Assembly: GCF_000761245.1 (NCBI RefSeq)
Contig: NZ_AWOR01000046.1
Location: 248,001 to 312,000, forward strand
Direction of reading: 5' to 3'
From: Comamonas testosteroni
Lineage (GTDB): Bacteria; Pseudomonadota; Gammaproteobacteria; Burkholderiales; Burkholderiaceae_C
Length of the DNA: 64,000 nucleotides
A program made the translations under genes and the position numbers. Positions 40,887 to 49,546 of the stretch are shown one piece after another. The notes under the pieces are model-generated. The model made no database searches, was not told the DNA's origin, and was given only the letters and a program-made list of their open reading frames with translations. The first letter of the stretch is position 1; each line of letters starts with the position of its first letter.

Positions 40887-41825
40887 TCAGGGTCTCATCT
40901 GCCCGCGGGCTGTTTCGGACAAGCCATTGCGCTGCACATGCTGGACCAGAAAATCAAGAAATATCCGGGTCTTGAGAGGCAGGTGTGTGCGGTGTGGGTA
41001 ATAGGCATAAAAGCCCGGGAAGCTGGCCCAATAGGGTTTCAGTACTTCAACCAACTGGCCTGTGTTGAATGCGTCGGTCATGGATTCGCGCCAGCCGGTA
41101 ATCACGCCGATACCATCCAGGGCCGCGCGCATGGCCGTGTCGCTATGGTTGACTGTCAGTGGCCCGCTCACGGAGCGCTCGCTCAGTTTGCCGTCGATAT
41201 TGAATTCCCACTTGTAGACTGCACCGCTGCTGCTCATGCGGTAGTTGATGCATAGGTGCTGCTCCAGCTCATCGGGGTGCTCGGGTGTGCCGTGCGTTCT
41301 GAGGTAAGCAGGCGATGCACCGAAACACATGGTCAGATCCTGTGTGAGTGGCACGGCAACCATATCGCCCTCCAGCGACTCTCCATTGCGTATGCCGACG
41401 TCAAATCCTTCTCGCACGATGTCCACAAAGCCGTCGTCATAGACCAGCTCGACGTGAATGTGCGGATGCAGTGCAAAGAACTCGGCCAGCATGGGCTCGA
41501 CGAGCACCTGGCCAGCAGGATGGGAGATGGTGAGGCGCAGCGTGCCGCCTTCGACGCCAGCTTGGAGCTGAAGATCCTCGGTCGCTTCGCGCAGGTCGGC
41601 GAGAGCAGGGGAAATGCGCTCCAGATAGATTCTTCCGGCTTCTGTCAGGTTGAGGCTGCGCGTTGTTCGATCGAACAGGCGTACATCCAGACGGGTTTCT
41701 AGTTTCTTGATCGTCTGGGACAGTGCGGCCGGTGTGACCCCGATGGCGTGGGCGGCGTAGGTCAGACTGCGATGCTGAGCTACCTGCTCAAAGGCAGCCA
41801 GATAGGCGAGTATTTCGGGCTTCAT
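40887..41825 (-). CDS. LysR family transcriptional regulator
   Basis: A 312-residue LysR regulator. The winged HTH is near residues 18-40 (HRSLTYAAHAIGVTPAALSQTIKKLETRLDVRLFDR), followed by the effector-binding domain with RLTISHPAG and VGIRNG. It resembles the large subgroup that regulates divergent oxidoreductases. It is divergent from the molybdenum hydroxylase genes, and an LTTR-box-like palindrome lies just upstream of its start. Confidence 0.92.
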   Translation of the reverse strand: MKPEILAYLAAFEQVAQHRSLTYAAHAIGVTPAALSQTIKKLETRLDVRLFDRTTRSLNLTEAGRIYLERISPALADLREATEDLQLQAGVEGGTLRLTISHPAGQVLVEPMLAEFFALHPHIHVELVYDDGFVDIVREGFDVGIRNGESLEGDMVAVPLTQDLTMCFGASPAYLRTHGTPEHPDELEQHLCINYRMSSSGAVYKWEFNIDGKLSERSVSGPLTVNHSDTAMRAALDGIGVITGWRESMTDAFNTGQLVEVLKPYWASFPGFYAYYPHRTHLPLKTRIFLDFLVQHVQRNGLSETARGQMRP

Positions 41826-41835
41826 GCCTTCTATT

Positions 41836-41860
41836 TTTAAGTAAAAGTTAATAACTTAAA
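41836..41860. promoter_or_regulatory. LysR-type operator (TTTAAGT-N11-ACTTAAA)
   Basis: A perfect 7-bp inverted repeat TTTAAGT (41836-41842) and ACTTAAA (41854-41860) with an 11-base spacer fits the T-N11-A LTTR box. A further perfect palindrome AAGTTA-A-TAACTT (41845-41857) overlaps it. It starts 11 bases from the LysR start codon, in the divergent region shared with the 2Fe-2S subunit gene. Confidence 0.6.
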
Positions 41861-41975
41861 TAGATTGCTTGGCTTTTTCTTTTGCATTGCCTGGCGCACA
41901 CTGCCTCTGCTTCGCGCGATGCATGTGCTCGTGCGGCGGCTCCTGTGTTGAAAAGCAAATAAGAAAGCACTCCCC

Positions 41976-42440
41976 ATGCCTGTCAAATTCACTCTCAACG
42001 GCAAGCCTGCATCGGCCGATGTGGACTCTTCAACACCCATTCTTTGGACCCTGCGTGACACGCTGGGTATGACAGGGACCAAATTTGGTTGCGGCATGGC
42101 CATGTGTGGAGCATGCACTGTGCATCTGAATGGCCAGGCCATCCGTTCTTGCATTACGCCCATATCGGCGGCGCAAGGGCAAAAAATCGACACCATCGAA
42201 GCGCAGGCTGCCGACAAGGTGGGCAAGGCTGTCGAGGATGCGTGGGTTCGCAACGATGTGGCGCAATGCGGCTATTGCCAAAGTGGGCAAATCATGAGCG
42301 CAACGGCGCTGCTCAAAAGCAATCGCCAACCCAGCGATGCAGATATCGATGCAGCCATGGCTGGCAATATCTGCCGCTGCGGAACCTATGCACGCATCCG
42401 TGCAGCCATCCACGATGCCGCCAAGAACCTGTCGGCCTAA
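41976..42440 (+). CDS. (2Fe-2S)-binding small subunit of a molybdenum hydroxylase
   Basis: A 154-residue small subunit of the xanthine dehydrogenase/isoquinoline 1-oxidoreductase family. The plant-type 2Fe-2S cluster ligands are in GCGMAMCGACTVHLNG with a fourth Cys in RSCITP. The second cluster is in CGYCQSGQIMSA and ICRCGTYARIRAAI. It conveys electrons from the Mo subunit. It lies 17 bases before the large subunit gene. Confidence 0.93.
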   Translation: MPVKFTLNGKPASADVDSSTPILWTLRDTLGMTGTKFGCGMAMCGACTVHLNGQAIRSCITPISAAQGQKIDTIEAQAADKVGKAVEDAWVRNDVAQCGYCQSGQIMSATALLKSNRQPSDADIDAAMAGNICRCGTYARIRAAIHDAAKNLSA

Positions 42441-42457
42441 GAGAAGGAGCACATCCC

Positions 42458-44719
42458 ATGCCTATACCCAACCATTTTCTTGCAGACATGCCCAAAGGTC
42501 TGCGAGCGCTGGCGGCTGACACGATAGATGCAGGCGCAAAGCTCGAGCGACGCGATTTCCTCAAGCTGGCGACGGCCTCTGGTTTTGCATTGGGCGTATT
42601 TCCCTCTGCCGCACTGGCACAGGCGAAGGGTAACGAAGAGGTTTCTACCAGCGCACTCAAGCCTTACCAGCAGCCGTCGGCTTTTGTGAAGATTGATCGC
42701 GATGGCGCGGTGACGATCACCATCAACCGTCTGGAGTTCGGTCAGGGCGTGCAAACCGGCCTGCCCATGGTGCTGGCCGAAGAGCTGGACGCCGATTGGT
42801 CCAAGGTGCACAGCGTGCACGGCAATGCCGATCCCGCTTATCTGGATCCGGTCATGGGGATGCATCTGACGGGCGGCTCCACTGCCATCAAGAACTCGTA
42901 TGTCCAGTATCGTGAACTGGGGGCGCGCGCCCGCTCCATGCTGCTGGCCACGGCTGCCAAGCGCTGGGGTGTAGACCCGCAGTCCTTGCGCACTCAGGCA
43001 GGGCAGGTGATCGGGCCTCGGGGCAAGAAGCTGGGCTACGGCGAGTTGGCGGATGAGGCCATGAAGATGCCTGTTCCGCAGCAGGTGAAGCTCAAGGACG
43101 TCAAAGACTTTCGCATCATTGGTCATGCGACGGGTCGGCTCGATGCACGCGCCAAGTCCAGCGGCAGACAGTCCTACGGTATTGACATGCATCTGCCGGG
43201 TATGTTGACCGCGGTTGTGGCGCATCCGCCGGTGTATGGAAGCAAGATTCAATCGGTGGACGATGCGGCAGCCAAAGCCATCAAGGGCGTGCGTGCAGTG
43301 CTTCGTGTGCCCAGCGTCTGGGGGGGCGAGCTGGTTGCGGTGCTGGCAGATGGTTACTGGGCAGCCAAGCAGGGGCGTGATGCCCTGAAAATCCAGTGGG
43401 ACAGCAGCGCGGTTGGCAAAGTCGATTCGGCTCGCCAACTGGCGCAGTATCGCGAACTGGTCAAAAAGCCGGGCGCGCTCAAGTTCGATGCCGATGTTTC
43501 GGCACTCAACGGTGCTGCTCACAAAATCAGTGCCGAGTATGTATTCCCCTACCTTGCCCATACGCCGATGGAGCCGCTCAATTGCACAGTGCGTGTGACG
43601 GGTGCAGGAAAGGATGCCAAGGTTGAACTTTGGTTGGGCACGCAGGCTCCGGGCTGGGAAGTTGCAACTGCTGCGCGCGTGCTTGGCGTGGCTCCTCAGA
43701 ATGTTCGAGTCAATGTTCAGATGGCAGGGGGCGGTTTCGGTCGCCGTGCCAACCCGCGCAGTGACTACGTGGCCGAAGCCTGCGAGATTGCCAAGGCCGC
43801 TAGAGCATCTGGTATTGAGGCACCGGTGCGCATGATCTGGAGTCGCGAGGACGATGTCAAAGGAGGCTATTACCGACCCATGCATGTGCATCGCGCCGAG
43901 ATAGGTTTTGACGGTAAGGGAAAGGTGATCGCCTGGGACCATGTGATCGTAGGCCAGTCGCTTGCCAAAGGCACGGCGTTTGAAGGCTTCATGGTCAAGA
44001 ACGGAGTGGACACCACTACGGTTGAAGGAATGAAAGAGCCGTACGACCTGCCGATGCGACTCTCGGTGCATCACCCCGAACTCAATGCGCCGGTTCTCTG
44101 GTGGCGCAGCGTGGGCTCCACACACACTGCTTATGTGATGGAGACCTTGATGGACGAAATCGCCCGAGCTGTAAAGCAAGATCCTGTCGCATACAGGCTG
44201 CAACAGTTTGGCGATAGGCATCCGCGTCACAAGGCCGCGCTGCAACTGGCAGTCGAAAAGTCGGGCTACGGAAAGCGTCAATTGGCGGAAGGCAGAGCCT
44301 GGGGTGTGGCCGTGCATCAGTCCTTTGATTCGGTGGTTGCCTATGTGGTCGAAGCATCGATGAAGGACGGCGCTCCCAAGCTGCATGCGGTTACAGCTGG
44401 CGTGCATTGCAATCTGGCGGTGAACCCTCGAAGTGTCGAAGCTCAGGTGCAAGGTGGTGCCTTGATGGGTCTTGGCATGTGCTTGCCTGGAGCGGCCATC
44501 ACATTCAAAGATGGGCAAGTGGAGCAAGGTAACTTCAATGATTACACTGTGGCCCGCTTAACCGATATGCCCGCGATCAGCGTGCATATCGTGCCGAGTG
44601 CCGATGCACCCACGGGTATGGGCGAGCCGGGTGTGCCGCCATTGGCCCCCGCTTTTGCCAACGCCATCGCCAAGCTGAGCGGCCATACACCACGCGAGCT
44701 GCCTTTCCTGAAAGCGTGA
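42458..44719 (+). CDS. xanthine dehydrogenase family molybdopterin-binding subunit (IorB-like)
   Basis: A 753-residue Mo-cofactor subunit of the isoquinoline 1-oxidoreductase/aldehyde-oxidase type. A Tat-like signal (ERRDFLKLATASGFALGVFPSAALA) suggests a periplasmic or membrane-bound enzyme. MCD/Moco motifs include GGGFGRRANPRSDY and RSVGSTHTAYVMETLMDE, and the catalytic Glu region is GMGEPGVPPLAPAFANAIA. AAGGAG precedes ATG 42458. No cytochrome c third subunit follows. Substrate (N-heterocycle, aldehyde or nicotinate-like) unknown. Confidence 0.9.
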   Translation: MPIPNHFLADMPKGLRALAADTIDAGAKLERRDFLKLATASGFALGVFPSAALAQAKGNEEVSTSALKPYQQPSAFVKIDRDGAVTITINRLEFGQGVQTGLPMVLAEELDADWSKVHSVHGNADPAYLDPVMGMHLTGGSTAIKNSYVQYRELGARARSMLLATAAKRWGVDPQSLRTQAGQVIGPRGKKLGYGELADEAMKMPVPQQVKLKDVKDFRIIGHATGRLDARAKSSGRQSYGIDMHLPGMLTAVVAHPPVYGSKIQSVDDAAAKAIKGVRAVLRVPSVWGGELVAVLADGYWAAKQGRDALKIQWDSSAVGKVDSARQLAQYRELVKKPGALKFDADVSALNGAAHKISAEYVFPYLAHTPMEPLNCTVRVTGAGKDAKVELWLGTQAPGWEVATAARVLGVAPQNVRVNVQMAGGGFGRRANPRSDYVAEACEIAKAARASGIEAPVRMIWSREDDVKGGYYRPMHVHRAEIGFDGKGKVIAWDHVIVGQSLAKGTAFEGFMVKNGVDTTTVEGMKEPYDLPMRLSVHHPELNAPVLWWRSVGSTHTAYVMETLMDEIARAVKQDPVAYRLQQFGDRHPRHKAALQLAVEKSGYGKRQLAEGRAWGVAVHQSFDSVVAYVVEASMKDGAPKLHAVTAGVHCNLAVNPRSVEAQVQGGALMGLGMCLPGAAITFKDGQVEQGNFNDYTVARLTDMPAISVHIVPSADAPTGMGEPGVPPLAPAFANAIAKLSGHTPRELPFLKA

Positions 44720-44737
44720 GAGCATGAGCTTGGATCG

Positions 44738-47125
44738 CTAGAAAAGCTCCCGCTGAGAAGATGTCAGAGTGACGAAATCCTCTCCGAGGGGGATCAAGAT
44801 CGAGTCGGCAATCGGCTTGATCTGTTTCGTCAGATAGTGCTCGTAATCGATGCGTGAGCGGCGGATTTCCAAAGGCTCAGGGCCATTCTTGGTCATGACG
44901 TATTGGATCCATCCGCCGTTCTGGTACTGCCTGGGACGCCCCACGCGATCGTTGTACTCATCGGCAATGCGAGCGGCACGGACCTGTGGCGGCACATTGG
45001 CCACATAGGCATCCAGGCGATGTCGCAGGCGTTTGCGATAGATGAGCAGATCATCCTTCTTGCCCGCCAGCGTCGAATGGGCGTACTCGATGACAAACTC
45101 GCGGTAGGGGGCACCTTGGAAGACGCGCGAGAGCAAACCCTCCTGGAACTGCCGTGCCAGCAGTGTCCAGTCGCTGCGTGCCATTTCAAGGCCGCGGTAG
45201 ATCATCGATTCGTTTCCGGCGGCATCTACACTCAAGCCGGCATAGCGCTTCTTGCTGCCGACGTCCGAGCCGCGGATGGTGGGCATGAAGAACTTCTTGT
45301 AATACGTGTCGAACTCGATCTCAAGAAAGCTTTTCAGGCCTTGCTCTTGGTGCAGGGCTTGAACCCACCACGCGTTGATGTCCTGGGCCAGCTTGGCAGC
45401 CACAGCATATGCCTCTTCAGTGGTATGGGGCCGCTTGAGCCAGATAAAGATGGAGTCCGTGTCTCCATAAATAACTTCGTATCCGCGCTCTTCGACCAGA
45501 TCCCTTGTGAGCTTCACCATTTCGTGGCCACGTAAGGTGATGGCTGAGATCAAATCCGGATTGAAGAATCTGCATTCCGACGCGCCTAGTACCCCAGCGA
45601 ATGAGTTCATCACCAGCTTGAGCGCTTGCGACAGTGGTTCGTTCCTGGCGCGTTTGGCCTCATCTCGGGCCTGCCAGAGGGTGGTCACGATTTCCGGGAG
45701 ACAGTGTTTCTCGCGAGAAAATAGCGTGCCCCTTGGGCCTTTGATCGGAAGCTCGGAAGAGCTCGCATGTCGACCCTCTACCAAACCCACGGGGTCAACG
45801 AGGAAGGTGCGGATGATTGATGGATAGAGACTCTTGTAGTCCAGAACCACGACGGAGTCGTAGAAGCCAGGCTTGGAGTCCATGACGTAGCCGCCGGGGG
45901 AGGACTTGCCTTGAATATCGCCCACGTTGGGCGCGACATACCCCATGCGGTGCATGCGTGGCAAATAGTGATGGCTGAATGCAGCAATGGAGCCACCGAA
46001 CTGGTCGAGCTGCAGGCCCGTGGTGTGGGCGCGCTCCATCGCAAACTGCAGCAGCTTCGCCTTTTCGAAGATTCGTAGAACCAGCTCGCAGTCGCGTATG
46101 TTGTAGGCGGCAAGAGCGGGCTTGTCTAGCTGGTAGCGCCGCTCGATTTCGGCCATCTTGTCGTACTCGTCCCCGATGTCCTTGCCTTCGCCCAGAAGCT
46201 CTTGCGCGACGTTCTCGAGGCTGAACGACGGGAAGCTCCAGACCGCGGCCCTGAGCGCTTCAATCCCGTCAACGACAACTCGTCCTGGCATGGGGGCAAA
46301 CAGATAGCCTTGTTTGCCGGGATGAGTTCGCCATGCAATGGGCTTGCGCTCGCGTCCCAGGAGTAGCGGTGTTGCACATTCGTCTGCAGTTTTCTGCAGC
46401 ACACGAAGGTCGAACTGAATGACATTCCATCCAATGATGACGTCCGGATCATTGCGTGCAAACCAGTCGTTGAGGCTGTCAATCATGGCGTTGCGTGTTG
46501 AGCAATGAATCAACTCGAAGCCAGGCGTTCTTACGGGTTTGGCAGGAGGCTCACCCAGCATGAAAACGACGCGCTCCACCATGCCGTCCAGTGCGATCGA
46601 ATACAGATCCTGGTGCTGACTGGTCTCGATGTCCAATGACACAACCTTCAGAACCGGCCGGAAATCGGGCGCGGGAACAAGCTTGCAGTTCACCAGCGCC
46701 GCATGTTCTGTCCGTCCGCCTTGCAGCGTGACGCCCGCCGTGATGAAGCGCTCCATCAAGTAGCGCTCATGGGGTCGAACATCGGCTTCCAGCAGGGGAA
46801 TGCCTAGTTGCTGGAGAGTGCGTGCAAGTCGCCGTAATTGACGAAAACTCCTGGCATAGATACCCAAGACGGGCTCTTGCTGAAAACTCTTCAGGCCCAG
46901 TTCCCGCAATTCCACTCCAGCCAGGGGCGAGAGTTGCGCTTCTACCGCTTCTCTGTGCCGGGCCTCTACGAAAGCCACAGATTTCTGAGCAGTCAGGAGG
47001 ACCTTCAGGGGGCCGCTATCGGTTGCCAGCCAATACTCAAGCTCGACGCCCGCCGGCGTGTCTCGCCAATTGCGAGTAAGGATGAATCCCTGGCGTTCTG
47101 GAGATAACACAAAAGATGAAGTCAA
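44738..47125 (-). CDS. polB: DNA polymerase II (family B)
   Basis: A 795-residue family B DNA polymerase, an SOS-associated polymerase restarting stalled forks in E. coli (783 residues). The 3'-5' exonuclease has Exo I SLDIETS, Exo II NVIQFDLRVL and Exo III YNIRDCELVLRI. The polymerase has motif A DYKSLYPSIIRTF, motif B KLVMNSFAGVLGA and motif C YGDTDSIF. It converges with the Mo-hydroxylase gene (18-base gap). No LexA box was identified upstream. Confidence 0.95.
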   Translation of the reverse strand: MTSSFVLSPERQGFILTRNWRDTPAGVELEYWLATDSGPLKVLLTAQKSVAFVEARHREAVEAQLSPLAGVELRELGLKSFQQEPVLGIYARSFRQLRRLARTLQQLGIPLLEADVRPHERYLMERFITAGVTLQGGRTEHAALVNCKLVPAPDFRPVLKVVSLDIETSQHQDLYSIALDGMVERVVFMLGEPPAKPVRTPGFELIHCSTRNAMIDSLNDWFARNDPDVIIGWNVIQFDLRVLQKTADECATPLLLGRERKPIAWRTHPGKQGYLFAPMPGRVVVDGIEALRAAVWSFPSFSLENVAQELLGEGKDIGDEYDKMAEIERRYQLDKPALAAYNIRDCELVLRIFEKAKLLQFAMERAHTTGLQLDQFGGSIAAFSHHYLPRMHRMGYVAPNVGDIQGKSSPGGYVMDSKPGFYDSVVVLDYKSLYPSIIRTFLVDPVGLVEGRHASSSELPIKGPRGTLFSREKHCLPEIVTTLWQARDEAKRARNEPLSQALKLVMNSFAGVLGASECRFFNPDLISAITLRGHEMVKLTRDLVEERGYEVIYGDTDSIFIWLKRPHTTEEAYAVAAKLAQDINAWWVQALHQEQGLKSFLEIEFDTYYKKFFMPTIRGSDVGSKKRYAGLSVDAAGNESMIYRGLEMARSDWTLLARQFQEGLLSRVFQGAPYREFVIEYAHSTLAGKKDDLLIYRKRLRHRLDAYVANVPPQVRAARIADEYNDRVGRPRQYQNGGWIQYVMTKNGPEPLEIRRSRIDYEHYLTKQIKPIADSILIPLGEDFVTLTSSQRELF

Positions 47126-47526
47126 GCGAATGTGACCGTCTCGAACCGGAGCTCAAGCCCCTGGCGGTGTGTGATGACATGAGCTTGCAAAGCAAGCCAC
47201 GGGCTTCGAAAGAGGTGCCAATGAAATGATACCCAGCAATCATGACCACGTTTTCCCAACAGAGCCACGTCAACAGCAATCTAGGCGTTCTGCGGATCTA
47301 AAGCGGATGGAGCAAATAGATGGAGTGATGCAAATGTTCCGTGAGGGCTGAAAGCCGTCATCAAGCTACTGCCGATTGATGGCCGCCTCTATCGAGAGGC
47401 AGGCATTACGAGAGGCTTGGTCTGAAATTCCGAACTGCCTGAGAGTTGCACGAGACGCCAGGGTTCGAGTTTTCAGGCCATATGCGAGGACGGATGGATC
47501 CAGAGGAAGAATGGGGAGGTGGGGCG
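47126..47526. other. intergenic region with no supported gene
   Basis: 401 bases between the start of polB and the stop of a LysR gene, holding the polB promoter. Small open frames here (for example 47376-47576) lack ribosome sites and recognisable sequence. No repeats or hairpins stand out. Confidence 0.4.
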
Positions 47527-48459
47527 TCAAGCCAGGTCATCTGACATGGCAATATGCATTTTCAAGGCTTCTATGAAGTGAGTCTCGGCAAGCTGTCGAT
47601 CTGCGCCTCTCCGTAGCGCGACATACATATTGAGGTGAACGGCTGGTTCGGTCAGCATCGCTATGTTCAAGCCGTGCTGCTGGCATTCCTCCATCATGAA
47701 GGAGGGTACGACCGCGTTACCCAGGCCCGCTTCCACCATGGCAATCATGGTGCCCAGAAAATTCATTTCTGCCCGCTCTTCCTGGCTTGCCTTGACGCTG
47801 GGAAGATGCTTATCAATCAAGGCCTGAATCGGGTTTGAAATCGGCAGAGCAATCATGGGCAGGCCATCCAGAGATTTCCATGTTCGGTTCTGGATATGTG
47901 TGCTGCGCCGCCTCTCACCTGGGCTGATACTCATGAGCCGGAATCTGCACACCGACTCTCTGAGAAGGCCAGCAGCAGGCTTCACAAAAAATGCCATGCC
48001 CATGTTGGCATGTCCTTCAAGAACGGCTTGCCGAACGGAATCGAGGCTGCCATCCATGACCTGGATTCGCACCTCGGGATGTTTGCGTGCAAATTCAGCC
48101 ACGACCTTCGGTAAAAGACAGGTCGCGATCACAGGCGTCGCGGCAATGGTCAGGGTTGAACGAGAGGCCAAGGTGCTGCCTTGTAACGCGACGCCCAGTT
48201 GCCGCAGCTCCATCACGACCCTCTCGGCATAGGGCTGCAGCAGCCGGCCTGCGTCGGTCAATGCGACTGCACGTGTGGTTCGCTCGAAGAGCCTGACCCC
48301 CAACTGGCGCTCAAGCTCCTTGACCAGCATGCTGACCCCTGAAGGAGAGAGATGAATGCGCTCTGCCGCTGCCGCAAAGCTGCCGCACCTGCATATCTCG
48401 AGAAACGCCTGCAGTTGACGGCTCCCGATATTAATCAGCTTTACTGATGAATTCACCAA
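47527..48459 (-). CDS. LysR family transcriptional regulator
   Basis: A 310-residue LysR regulator with HTH region LQAFLEICRCGSFAAAAERIHLSPSGVSMLVKELERQLGVRLFERTTRAV (residues about 14-62) and a normal effector-binding domain. It is divergent from a Bug protein and an FAD monooxygenase, which it probably controls, with the catabolic substrate or intermediate as inducer. Confidence 0.92.
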   Translation of the reverse strand: MVNSSVKLINIGSRQLQAFLEICRCGSFAAAAERIHLSPSGVSMLVKELERQLGVRLFERTTRAVALTDAGRLLQPYAERVVMELRQLGVALQGSTLASRSTLTIAATPVIATCLLPKVVAEFARKHPEVRIQVMDGSLDSVRQAVLEGHANMGMAFFVKPAAGLLRESVCRFRLMSISPGERRRSTHIQNRTWKSLDGLPMIALPISNPIQALIDKHLPSVKASQEERAEMNFLGTMIAMVEAGLGNAVVPSFMMEECQQHGLNIAMLTEPAVHLNMYVALRRGADRQLAETHFIEALKMHIAMSDDLA

Positions 48460-48469
48460 AAATTCCCGT

Positions 48470-48483
48470 TTGATTCAAATCAA
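48470..48483. promoter_or_regulatory. perfect FNR-type/palindromic box between lysR and Bug gene
   Basis: TTGATTCAAATCAA is a perfect inverted repeat (TTGATT-CA-AATCAA) and matches the FNR/Anr consensus TTGAT-N4-ATCAA at all ten defined positions. It lies 41 bases upstream of the Bug start and 11 bases from the LysR start. It may instead be the LysR operator. Confidence 0.5.
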
Positions 48484-48524
48484 TGGACGCGGTGCAATTG
48501 CAGCACAAAACACAAGGAGACACC

Positions 48525-49523
48525 ATGCTTACACCTTCAATAGGAGGGCTGGCCCTCAGCCGCCGCAAGGCACTTATTACCCTGGCTGCCATAGCCACGA
48601 CGGGCCCTCTCGGGCTTTCGGCATTCGCTAATACGCAGGCTCCTGTGCGGCTGGTTGTGCCATTCACACCAGGCACAGGCATCGATCTGATTGCTCGAGT
48701 CATCGGTCCCAAGCTCTCGGAGCGCTTTCAGCGTCCCTTCATCGTGGACAACAAGCCTGGGGCCTCGGGCAACATCGGTACCCTGGAGGTGGTCCGGTCC
48801 ACTCCCGACGGAACGACTTTGCTTGTCACCGTGAACACATTGGTGATGAATACCGAGCTATACCCCAAGATGGGATATAGCCCGGTTCGTGATCTCAGCG
48901 CCATCAGCCAGACCAGCGCAGGTCAATTGGTGCTGGTCACGGGCTCTCAATCCCGGATCACGGATCTGAAGGAGCTCATCAGCTATGCACAGAAAAATCC
49001 GGGCATGCTGAACTATGGCTCGCCCGGCGCCGGAACCCCCCATCACCTGGCAACAGAGCTGCTCAAGAGCAAAGCCAGGATATCGCTCACACATGTCAGC
49101 TATCGCGGCACGGCCCCGGCCTTGACGGACTTGCTGGGTGGACAGATTGATCTGATGTTTCTCCCTATCCACGTTGCTTTGCAGCACATCAAGGCCGGCA
49201 AGCTTCGCGCGCTTGCGATCAGTTCAGACACGCCATCCCCGCTCCTGCCTCAGGTGCCCTCGCTGAGGAGTCTGAACCTGGGCGATATGAATGTGGACAT
49301 GTGGTATGGCTTGCTGGGGCCCAAAGGCCTGTCTCCCGAGTTTGTGCGCAGCATCAACGAAGCCCTGAAGGGCATTCTTGCTCAGCCTGAAGTTGCCAAA
49401 GCATTTGAGTCCCAGGGCATGACGCCCCAGCACAGCACTCCCCAAGCCTTCCAGTCCTTGATCGAAGCCGATGCCAGGCGCTGGGGCAATCTCATCAAGA
49501 CCCAGGGCATTACTGCCGAATAA
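48525..49523 (+). CDS. Bug/TctC family substrate-binding protein
   Basis: A 332-residue exported binding protein. An RR-containing N-terminus (SRRKALITLAAIATTGPLGLSAFA) gives a signal peptide that may be Tat or Sec. Bug motifs are PGTGIDLIARVIGPKL, FIVDNKPGASGNIGTLEVVRSTPDGTTLL and LLPQVPSLRSL. ATG 48525 has AAGGAG upstream. It precedes the FAD monooxygenase by 23 bases, so it may capture that enzyme's aromatic acid substrate. Confidence 0.9.
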   Translation: MLTPSIGGLALSRRKALITLAAIATTGPLGLSAFANTQAPVRLVVPFTPGTGIDLIARVIGPKLSERFQRPFIVDNKPGASGNIGTLEVVRSTPDGTTLLVTVNTLVMNTELYPKMGYSPVRDLSAISQTSAGQLVLVTGSQSRITDLKELISYAQKNPGMLNYGSPGAGTPHHLATELLKSKARISLTHVSYRGTAPALTDLLGGQIDLMFLPIHVALQHIKAGKLRALAISSDTPSPLLPQVPSLRSLNLGDMNVDMWYGLLGPKGLSPEFVRSINEALKGILAQPEVAKAFESQGMTPQHSTPQAFQSLIEADARRWGNLIKTQGITAE

Positions 49524-49546
49524 GCCAGCCATAACAAGAAGACCAA

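Noticed and set aside
42437..44527. 696-codon minus-strand frame opposite the Mo-hydroxylase gene
   Set aside because: It is a long shadow frame, His/Gln/Cys-rich with no domain pattern, while the opposite strand carries clear Mo-hydroxylase motifs.
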